Under the pieces are notes generated by a model. It was not told where the DNA came from. It searched no databases and was given only the letters and a program-made list of their open reading frames with translations. A DNA stretch of 64,000 nucleotides from an uncultured Amphritea sp. GTDB lineage: Bacteria; Pseudomonadota; Gammaproteobacteria; Pseudomonadales; Balneatricaceae. This document shows positions 7,428-18,300 of this stretch, in pieces. How positions within the stretch are numbered: position 1 is the stretch's first letter; each line of letters opens with the position of its first letter. The DNA is taken from contig NZ_CAKZLP010000085.1 in assembly GCF_937127095.1 (NCBI RefSeq), positions 62,001 through 126,000 on the forward strand, read 5' to 3'. Made by a program: the position numbers and the translations under genes.

Positions 7428-9224
7428 ATGAATAAAACCATTTGGTTGAATACTCCAATACAAAGTCTTGTAGCAGGAGGAATCTGTTGTCTGCTGGCGT
7501 TTAGTGTATCCGCCGCAACTAAACCTATGCCTGATGGAGCAACGACCGGCGGCACGACCCCCAGAACATTATCACAACAGCCGGGGCTCCCTAAAGAAGT
7601 TGATCTGACCATTCCCCCTCGAAAAGACCGTCCGGTTGATTTAAGCGCAGGTCCCCTTTTTGATGTATATCTGCTTAATTTATACCAGCTTGTCCCATCA
7701 CAGAATACTAAACAGTTGGTCGACGATGAAGTGGTCATTGAGATGCTGATGTCTGCGATGGTGGAGAATAATGCACGCTTTACATTGGGGCGACTGCAGC
7801 AGTTAGCGGATAAAATTACCAACTATTACCGCGCTAAGGGATTGGTGTTGGCAACTGCTTATGTACCCGCTCAGGATGTGGTGAATAATACAGTAGAGCT
7901 GCATCTGCTTATGGGTGAATTGGGTGAGATAGAAGTGTCCGGTGATTCCTCTTATGACGCTGAAACGATAAGCCGTGTTTTTGCTGATCAAATAGGTAAA
8001 CCGCTTAATAAATCAGACATTGAATCTTCACTGCTGACTGTGCTGGATTATCCTGGCCTCGATATTTCCGGCGTGCTTGAACCAGGGGAGAGTGTGGGCT
8101 CCACTAAAATGTTAATCAATATTAACAGTGAAGATCGGGTGTCCGGCGCAGTCTATCTGGATAATAAAGGTTCACAATACTCCGGCGAAGAGCGCCTGGG
8201 GCTGGATCTCTCTGTGAATAACCCCCTGGGTTTGGCGGATAGGTTGACACTGAATTTTATCATACAGAATAAGCCGGAGGTTGAGGGGGACTTTTCAGTT
8301 GATAATGCGAAGTACAGCGGGGCGACTTATGAGTTTAGCCCCGTCGATTCTGACTATATCGCTTCACTACATTATCATCAGAGTGATTACGAAGTAGGTC
8401 GTGATCTGGCTGCGTTTGCATTCGCTGGTAAATCTAAGCAATGGAAAGCAGGGTTGAAAAAACAGCTTGGCCGTAGCCGCACCCGGAATAGTTATGTCAA
8501 GGCTGAGCTGGTTCATGATCAGGTTGAAAACACTCAGGCATCCGAGCAGAGTAGCGCTGATAAGCTTACGGCTCTGGTTGCCGCCTATGGTTATGATTTC
8601 TCAGATAACATTTTTGGTGGTGGATTTACTCGCGGAGAAGTTTCTGTACAACATGGTTTTGCCGGCGTTCTGGGGGCCATGGAGAATAATGACCTTAATG
8701 CCAGCCGCACCTCTTCTGAAGGGCCCGCGCCTGCAGAGTTTAATCTGTTTGAGTTTAATCTATCCCGCTATCAGCGGTTGTCTGATAATAATGCCCTTAT
8801 TTTAAAGTTTAATGCGCAGTATTCTCCTGACTCCCTGTTCTCCGTTAAGCAGTTTGGAATGGGCGGGTTTGATAGTGTGAGGGCTTACCCAAGCGGCGAG
8901 TATCTGGCTGATTCCGGTTTTTATACAGGTTTAGAGTTAATCAGCAATGCGCCTGGGTTTTCTGATAAGCCTGCCTTTAATAATCGAACCTGGGGAGAGG
9001 TATTACAGCTAATGCTGTTTGCCGATTATGCTCATGGTTATAAGAATAATGCACTTCTTGGTGAGGAGTCCCAGCTAGACCTGAGCGGTCTTGGTGTAGG
9101 TGTACGCCTGATGCCTGCTGAGTCATTTACGGCCACGCTGACAGTTGCTACACCCTTAGGCGATAGGAAAGCATCAAATGATCGCGATCCTCAGGTTTAT
9201 GGTGAGTTGAACTATCTTTTCTGA
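7428..9224 (+). CDS. Two-partner secretion outer-membrane transporter (TpsB, ShlB/FhaC family)
   Basis: A 598-residue outer-membrane translocator of the Omp85 superfamily, expected to thread its partner exoprotein (the next gene) across the outer membrane. A signal peptide ends near residue 31 (LLAFSVSAA). The ShlB-type POTRA region follows, with TLGRLQQLADKITNYYRAKG, LATAYVPAQDV and VELHLLMGELGEIEVSGDSS. The C-terminal part is a beta-barrel containing the family signature-like QFGMGGFDSVRAYPSGEYLAD and ending in a terminal Phe (YGELNYLF), as BAM substrates do. The ATG at 7428 is preceded by AGGGATGAG; a GTG at 7419 would add three residues. It lies 72 bp after tagH on the same strand. Family assignment is firm; its place inside a T6SS locus is unusual. 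Confidence 0.93.
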   Translation: MNKTIWLNTPIQSLVAGGICCLLAFSVSAATKPMPDGATTGGTTPRTLSQQPGLPKEVDLTIPPRKDRPVDLSAGPLFDVYLLNLYQLVPSQNTKQLVDDEVVIEMLMSAMVENNARFTLGRLQQLADKITNYYRAKGLVLATAYVPAQDVVNNTVELHLLMGELGEIEVSGDSSYDAETISRVFADQIGKPLNKSDIESSLLTVLDYPGLDISGVLEPGESVGSTKMLININSEDRVSGAVYLDNKGSQYSGEERLGLDLSVNNPLGLADRLTLNFIIQNKPEVEGDFSVDNAKYSGATYEFSPVDSDYIASLHYHQSDYEVGRDLAAFAFAGKSKQWKAGLKKQLGRSRTRNSYVKAELVHDQVENTQASEQSSADKLTALVAAYGYDFSDNIFGGGFTRGEVSVQHGFAGVLGAMENNDLNASRTSSEGPAPAEFNLFEFNLSRYQRLSDNNALILKFNAQYSPDSLFSVKQFGMGGFDSVRAYPSGEYLADSGFYTGLELISNAPGFSDKPAFNNRTWGEVLQLMLFADYAHGYKNNALLGEESQLDLSGLGVGVRLMPAESFTATLTVATPLGDRKASNDRDPQVYGELNYLF

Positions 9225-9312
9225 TTCTGATTGAGTTCGAATTATATTTGAAAGAGTAATTACGAGCTTTGCATACCGCGAAGCTGGTTGAAACGTTAAA
9301 GGGATATGCTCC

Positions 9313-12300
9313 ATGGAATGGAAACTGAAACCGCTTGTACAAGTCATTAAAGCGATTGGTGCGACAGGGGCTGGCTCCTTTATGTTGTTCAACGGAGCAC
9401 ATGCAGCCGTCGAGAATTTCAACGTTTCTTCCGGCTCCGGGAGTATCGCAAGGCCGGACTCTAGCACCAATATCGTTACCCAGAACAGTAAGGTGATGGT
9501 TGCTACTGTTTCACGGCTGGATCTCGTCGGTAATGAACTGCTGCAGCATAACGCACAGCTATCTGGTTCATCTGTTCTGTATAAAATACAGGATGTAAAA
9601 GCTTCCGATATTCAGGGACGAATTGAAGGGAATGCAAACCTGAAACTGATGGTTTTACAAAACCGTAACGGGATGGTCTTTGGCCCGAACTCTCAAGTGG
9701 ATGTTAACTCCTTCGTTGCCACAACCCTTGACGTTGATGATGCTGCGTTTCAGACCGGGCAGCTTATTCTGGATGCCAACGGCAGTACGGGGGTTATTGT
9801 TAATAAAGGGTTAATTCAGGCGGCTACCGGGGGTTCAGTTGCTTTGGTTGCCGGTCAGGTTGACAACCAGGGCGTGATTGTCGCAGAGAAAGGTCATGTT
9901 GAACTCGCCTCAGGCAGTGCTGTAACCATCGATTTTGATGGTGATGGTTTGCTGCAATTACGCATTGATGAAGAGATTGCTTCAGGCTCAGGTGATGCCG
10001 TCGTCAATAGTGGTCTGATTCAAGCGAATGGCGGAGAAGTATTTTTAACGGCAAAAGCTGCTCGGGATGTGTTCACCCGTGTTGTTAATAATAGCGGAGT
10101 CATTCGTGCTGGCAAAGTCAGTAATGAAGGGGGTGTTATCCGTCTTCTGGGTACCGGTGGCGATACTATTAACAGCGGGAGCCTGGTTGCTACCTCTGCT
10201 GATGGCAATGGCGGAGACGTCGATGTCCTGGGGGATCGCGTTGCCCTGACAGATAATGCGCTTATCGATGCTTCCGGTAAATCGGGAGGAGGCAATGTTC
10301 GCATCGGCGGCGATTTTCAGGGTAAGAACCCGGAGATTACTAACGCATCCGATACCTTCGTAGGATCCGGCGTTGCAATCAAAGCGGATGCTACCGGTAA
10401 TGGCGATGGTGGTCGGGTTATTGTCTGGGCTGATAACAGTACCCGTTATATGGGTAGTATCAGTGCCCGTGGTAAAGGCCCATCGGGTAATGGTGGTTTT
10501 GCGGAAGTCTCGGGTAAGCGCTCTTTGAGTTTTACCGGTAATGCTGATCTGAGTGCTGAAACTGGCAATAATGGTCAGTTACTACTGGATCCTGACAACC
10601 TGACCATTGTCGCTGATGATGGGAGAGATTCGATAGCCGCAGGAGTTATTAGTGAAGACTTTGAGTTTGGCGGAACTGAAAGTGTTATCGATAACGACAC
10701 AATCATCCAACTGTTATCAACGGCCGATCTTAAGTTACAGGCCCATGATGATATTTCTGTAGATTCAGTTGTAAATCTTAATGCATCTAATAGTCTTACT
10801 TTAGAAGCCGGCGATGATATTCATATCAATGCCAGCATCAGCAATATTGGTAGTGGTGATCTGAGTTTTATTGCCGGATCGGAAGATGCAACCCCAGATA
10901 ATCTTGATGTTCCAGCCCAGATTATGCTTGGAGCAGATGTCACCACCGCAGGCGAACAGATCTATACCGGCGCCGTGACTCTGACACAGGATGTGATACT
11001 GGCAGGTACAACGATCACGTCCAACGAAGTTACTGGAACCCAAAACCTGACAGTGACAGGCAGTGCCGATCTGCAAGGAGCGGTATCGGTCAATGACCTG
11101 TCGATCAGTAATAATGCTAGCTTCGCCTCGACGGTTGATGCCAGCAGTGTCCTAGTTAGAGGCAATGCGGTCATTAACGCGGTAGTGAATACCGACAGTC
11201 TGGCAATCACCGGCACCACCGATCTGGGTGCCAATGTTACCACCGTAGGCGATCAGACCTATACCAGCGCCGTGACGCTGACCGGGGATGCGGTACTAAC
11301 CGCCACAGGTGCAGGAAGTACGATCAACCTCAACAATACCGTGGACGGTGCCCAGCGACTCGAGCTGAATGCCGACGGGGTTCAACTGCTGGGCACTGTC
11401 GGTGGCACGACCGCCCTGACCGAAGTGGTGTTTGATAACGCGGCGACGCTGGGCGTGAACATCACCGCTGGCATCCAGACCTTTATGGACAGCCTGACAC
11501 TGGGTAACAACGTCACCCTGACCGGCGATGTAACGACCAAATCGATCAGTGGCTCGCAGAATCTGCTTGTTACAGGCACATTGAATAGCGAGGGCGCCGT
11601 TGCAATCAACGACCTGAACGTCTTTTCCGATGCCACCTTTGGTTCCACGGTTGATGCTGGGAGCGTTGTTATTGGTGGCAATGCCAAGATTAACGATACT
11701 GTGAATGCCGATAGTCTGGCAATCACCGGCACCACCGATCTGGGTGCCAATGTTACCACCTCCGGCGATCAGACCTATACCGGCGCTGTGAGCCTGGTAC
11801 AGGATGTGATACTTGCAGGCACAACGATCACTGCCAACGAGATCACTGGAAACCAGGACCTGACAGTGACAGGCAGTGCCGATCTGAAAGGAGCGGTATC
11901 GGTCAATGATCTCTCGATCAGTAATAATGCAAGCTTCGCCTCTACTATTGATGCCAGTGCTGTCAGCATTGGTGGTGATGCAGTTATTAGCGATGCAGTG
12001 ACTGTTGATAGCCTGGTAATCAGCGGGACAACGGAGCTGGGCGCAAATGTCACCACTGTCGCTGATCAAACCTATACAGGTGCCGTTACTCTGAAAAAGG
12101 ATACGGTACTGACGGGTACAGCGTTAAACTTCAGCAATAGCATTGATGGTGGTCATCGACTGGAACTGGATGCTGCTACGGTTAATCTGGCATGGGATAT
12201 CGGTGCAACGCAGTCCCTGAGTGAGATCGTCTTTGATCACACAGCAACTCTGGCCGTTGATATCACCGCCGACATTCAGACCTTTATGGATAGTCTGACG

Positions 12301-15300
12301 TTAACTGACAGTGTCACCCTAAACGGTGATGTGACGGCGCAAGGAATAACGGGGCCGTATAATCTGACAGTGACAGGCAATGCCGATCTGAACGGAGCGG
12401 TATCGGTCAATGATCTATCAATCAATCATAATGCAGTCTTTAATTCCACGGTTGATGCCGGTGTTGTCAGCATCGGTGGTAATGCGGTTATTCGCGAATC
12501 GGTAACTGCTGACAGCCTGGCAATCACCGGCACCACCGACCTAAGCGCAAATGTTTCCACCGACGCTGATCAAACCTATACAGGTGCTGTGAGCCTGACA
12601 CAGGATGTCGTATTGGCTGGCACAACGATCACTACCAATGACGTCACAGGAGCCCAAAACCTGACGGTGACAGGCACTGCCGATTTGAAAGGAGCGGTGT
12701 CGGTCAATAATCTGTCGATCAGTAATAATGCAAGCTTTGCCTCTACTATTGATGCCAGTGCTGTCAGCATTGGTGGTGACGCGGTTATTGGGGATGTGAT
12801 TACTGCTGATAGTCTGGCAATCAGCGGGACAACGGATCTGAGTGCAGATGTCACCACTGTCGCTGATCAAACTTATACAGGGGCCGTTACTCTGACAAAG
12901 GACGCGGTGCTGACGGGTACAGCGTTAAACTTCAGCAATAGCCTCGATGGTGGTCATCGACTGGAACTGGATGCTGCTACGGTTAATCTGGTCCGGGATA
13001 TTGGCACAACGCAGTCCCTGAATGAGATCGTCTTTGATCAGGCAACAACTCTGGCCGTTGATATCATTGCAGACATTCAGACCTTTATGGACAGTCTGAC
13101 GCTAACGGATAATGTCACTCTGACCGGAGATGTGGCGGCACAGTCAGTAACCGGTCCGTTCAATCTGACTGTTGCGGGTAATGCCAATCTGAATCGTTCA
13201 GTTGCTCTCAATAGTCTGGATGTGCAGGGTAGCAGCAGCCTCTTAGCCGATGTGCATACCAGTGGCATCCAGAACTACGGTGGTGCTATGTCGCTGGGCC
13301 ATGATGTGGTGTTGACCGGCTCAACGGTAACCACTAATGGTGTCAGTGGCACGTATAACTTTAGAGTAGATGGCACCGCAGTCATTGATGGTGCTGTTGA
13401 TACCCGTAATATCTATCTAACCGGGCCTGTTAGTCTGGGAGCTGATGTCACAACCGCTGTTGATCAGACCTATATCGGTCCTGTAACCCTGACGAATGAT
13501 GCTGCACTCACCGGTACAGTCCTGAATTTCAGTGACTCGATTGATGGTGCTCACGCATTAGTTCTGGATGCGTTGGTTGTTAATCTGGCCCAAGATATCG
13601 GTGCCACAGAGTCTTTGAATAAGGTTCTGTTTGTCCAGGGTTCAACTCTCGGCGTTGATATTGATGCCGGATCTCAGGTCTTTATGAATAGCTTGACGTT
13701 AACCGACAATGTCACCCTCACCGGTGATCTTAACGCTCAGTCAATAACTGGCCCTTTCAATCTGATTGTTTCGGGTAATGCTAATCTGAATGACACCATT
13801 TCAGTGGGAAGTTTACATGTTATCGGGGCAACTGATCTTGGCACTGATATTTCGACCACAGCGGGGCAGGTATATGGTGGTGCTGTCTCACTGACAGGTG
13901 ATAGTAGGCTTACCGCAACGACTGTGAATTTTAGAAGTACCGTTGATGGTAATCATCGCCTATATCTCAATGCCGATGTCAATCAGGGAGGCAGCATAGG
14001 CGCAAATCAGCAGCTCAGTGAAATTGTCTTTATGAAGGCCGCTGACCTGGCTGGGAATATTTATGCTGATAGACAAACCTACCTGAGTGATTTGAATCTG
14101 AGCCACGATGTTCTGCTCACCGGAGAGGTCTTAGCGCAGTCAGTCAGTGGTTTGCATAATTTAACCGTCAATGGCACTGCCGATCTGAGTGAGACTGTGA
14201 CTATCAACGATCTTTCGGTGACGGGGGATGGCCGGTTTGGGTCAACGGTTGATGCCGGGGCCGTCACTATAGGTGGTAATACCATCTTTGTGGATACAGT
14301 TACGGCCGATAGTCTGATAGTTGGCGGGACAAGTGATCTGGCAGCAGATGTTTCCACCATAGGTACCCAGACCTACAGCGGAGCCTTGATGCTGAATAAG
14401 GCTGTTAACCTCACGGGTACAGCGATCAATGCAAACAGTATAAACGGTGCCCATGACCTGGTGATAACAGGGAATACCGATCAACGTGGGTCAGTGTCGG
14501 TTAATGATCTTACAATCAGTGGCGATGCTGCCTTTGCCTCAACGGTCGATGCCGGAGACATTAGTATTGGAGGTAACTCTTCGATCATGGATACGGTGAC
14601 GGCAGATAGCCTGAGCATTACAGGAGAAACTCAGCTCGGTGCGGATATCAATACGCTGGCTTCGCAGACCTATGGCGGAGCTGTTACGCTGACCAATGAT
14701 GCCGCCTTGTCAGCGACAGCGATCAACTTTAACAGCACAGTGGACGGTAACCACCGTCTGGTGCTGGATGCAGTTGTTAATATGTCGGCAGATGTGGGTG
14801 GAAGGGAACAGCTAAACGAAGTTGTTTTTACAAAAGCGACCGGGCTGGCGGGGAATCTCTATGCCGGGGTACAGACTTACTTGAGCGATCTTACCCTGAG
14901 TCAGGATGCCACTCTCAACGGAGATATAACTGCACAATCAGTGATCGGTGCGCATAATCTTGTAATCAATGGTGATGCTGACTTTAGCGGCGTTATGTCG
15001 GTCAATGATCTATCCGTGAGAGGTGATGCAGCGTTTGGAGCAACCGTAGATGCCAACGTTATTACCCTGGGTGGCAACACGGTCATCAGAGGGGGAATAA
15101 ACGCCGAAAGCCTGGCCGTGAACGGCACCAGTAATATCGCAGCCGATATCACCACTCTCGGAGCGCAGACCTATACCGGTAGCGTAAATCTGACACATGA
15201 TGCGATGCTAACCGGCACCAGCGTCACGGCTAATGCGGTAACCGGGGCTCATAACCTGAGCATAACCGGTGATGCCGATCTGAACGGAGTAATAGCCGTA

Positions 15301-18300
15301 AATGATCTGTCTGTGAATGGTGATGCAGACTTTGCATCTACGGTCGATGCTAAAGCGGTCAGAATTGCGGGTAACAGCATTATCAATGATCTGCTGACGG
15401 CGGATAGCCTGAATATCACCGGCACCAGTATTGTTGCAGCCGATATAACTACTCTTGGCACACAAACCTATAGCGGCGCGATTACCCTAACGAATGATGT
15501 GATACTGTCCGGCACCAGCATCACCGCTAATGCGGTAACCGGTGCGTATAACCTGAGCGTAAACGGTGATGCCGATCTGAACGGTGCAATCGCCGTGAAT
15601 GATCTGTCGGTGAGTGGTAATACCGACTTTGCATCGACGGTCGACGCTAATGCGGTCAGAATTGTAGGTAATGGCATTATCAATGATCTGCTGACGGCGG
15701 ATAGCCTGAATATCAACGGTAGCAGTGATATTGCAGCCGACGTAATTACTCTCGGCACACAAACCTACAGCGGTGCGGTTACCCTGACGAACGATGTGAC
15801 ACTGACCTGCACCAGCATCACCGCTAATGCGGTAACCGGTGGGCATAACCTGAGCGTAACCGGCGCTGCGAACCTTAACGGAGCGGTATCAGTTAATGAT
15901 CTGTCCATCAGTGGTGATGCAGACTTTGCATCTACGGTCGATGCTAAAGCGATCAGTGTGGGTGGCAACAGCGTTATCGGTGATACCGTTACCGCCGAAA
16001 GCCTTATGGTTGCTGGCACAACTGACCTGGGAGCCGACGTCACTACGGTAGCGGCACAGACCTATAGTGGCGGGGTAACGCTGACGAATGATGTCGCGCT
16101 GTCTGCGACAGAAATTAACTTTGAAAGCACCGTTGATGGCAATCACCGTTTGGTGCTGGATGCGGTTGCTAATCTGTCAGGCGATGTGGGTGGCAATGTG
16201 CAGCTGAGTGAGGTTGTCTTTACGCAGGCTGCCGATCTTGGGGGCGATGTCTACGCTGGCATACAGCGCTATATGAGTGGTCTGAGTCTGAGCAATGATG
16301 TGATCCTGACCGGTGATATAACCGCTCAATCTGTGACCGGTCCACATAACCTGATTGTTACGGGTAGTGGGACTCTGAACGGCGCAGTGTCTGTAAATGA
16401 CCTCTCTGTGAGTGGTGATGCAAACTTTGGATCGACGGTTCAGGCTCGTGCGGTACGTATAGTGGGGAACACCACCACTGCCGATCTGGTCACGGCAGCC
16501 AGTCTGGATATTACTGGCACGTCAGACCTGGGTGCAGATGTTACCACTTCTGGCGCACAGACCTATAACGGTGCTATCACCCTGAAGAAGGATGTCATCC
16601 TGACGGGTGCCGTAACAACGAATACCGTTATCGGAGCTCATAACCTATCGATTTTGGGCAATGCTGATCTGAACGGTGCAATCGCCGTGAATGATCTGTC
16701 CGTGAATGGTAATGCAGAATTTGCGGCAATGGTCGATGCTAACGCGGTCAGTATTGCGGGTGACAGTATTATCAATGATCTGCTGACGGCGGATAGTCTG
16801 AATATCACCGGCACCAGTGATATTGCAGCCGATGTCACCACTCTAGGTACACAAACCTATAGCGGTGCGGTCACTCTGACGCATGATGTAATGCTGACCG
16901 GCACCAGCGTCACCGCTAATGCGGTAACCGGTGCGCATAACCTGAGCGTAACCGGCGCTGCTGACCTGAACGGAGCGGTATCAGTGAATGATCTGTCCGT
17001 CAGTGGTAATGCCGACTTTGCTTCTACGGTTAATGCTAACGCGATCAGAGTGGGTGGCAACAGCGTTATCGGTGATACCGTTACCGCAGAAAGCCTGGAC
17101 ATCACAGGCACAACAGATCTCGGAGCCGACGTCACCACTGTTGCGGCACAGACTTATAGTGGCGCAGTGACCTTGACAAATGATGTAGCGCTGTCAGCCA
17201 CGGACGTTAACTTTGGTAGCACCGTTGATGGCAATCATCGTCTGTTGCTGGATGCGGTGGTGAATCTGTCAGGCGATGTGGGTGGCAATGAGCAGTTGAG
17301 TGAAGTTGTCTTTACTCAGGCAACTGATCTGGGGGTTGATATCTATGCCGGCATACAGAGCTACATGAGCGGTCTGAGTCTGAGCAATGATGTCTCTCTG
17401 AGCGGTGATGTAACCGCTCAATCAGTGACTGGCTCGCATAACCTGATCGTTACGGGTAGTGGAACTCTGAACGGTGCTGTGTCGGTAAATGATCTCTCTG
17501 TGGGCGGTGACGCAAACTTTGGATCGACGGTTCAGGCTCGTGCAGTACGCATAGCGGGGAACACGACATCTGCCGATCTGGTCACGGCAGTCAGTCTCGA
17601 TATCACCGGCACGTCAGACCTGGGTGCCGATGTTGCCACTTCTGGTTCACAGGCCTACAACGGTGCTATCACCCTGAAGAAGGATGTCATCCTGACGGGG
17701 ACTGCCGTAACAACCAATGCCGTTACCGGTGCTCAGAATCTGTCGATTGAAGGGGATGCCGATCTGAACGGAGCAATCGCCGTGAATGATCTGTCTGTGA
17801 GCGGTGATGCAGACTTTGCATCGATGGTCGATGCTAACGCGATCAGTATTGATGGTAACAGCATTATCAATGATCTGCTGAGGGCGGATAGCCTGAACAT
17901 CAACGGCACCAGTGTTGTGGCTGCCGATATTACTACCCTTGGAACACAAACCTTTAGCGGTGCGGTCAGCCTGACAAATGATGTGCTGCTCACCGGTACC
18001 AGTGTCACTGCTAATGCGGTAACCGGTGCGCATAACCTGAGCGTAACTGGCGATGCAGATCTTAACGGAGCGGTATCAGTTAATGATCTGTCTGTGAGTG
18101 GTGATGCTGACTTTGCATCTACGGTCGATGCTAAAGCGATCAGAGTGGGTGGCAACAGCGTTATCGGCGATACCGTTACCGCAGAAAGTCTTACTGTTGC
18201 TGGCTCAACTGATCTCGGAGCCGACGTCACTACGGTCGCAGAACAGACCTATGGCGGTGCGGTGACCCTGACGAATGATATAGGGCTGTCAGCGACGACG

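Noticed and set aside
11296..12069. A 257-codon minus-strand frame opposite tpsA (and similar ones, for example 18709-19425)
   Set aside because: These are antisense shadows produced by the repeated codon pattern of tpsA. They recur with each repeat and resemble one another only for that reason.
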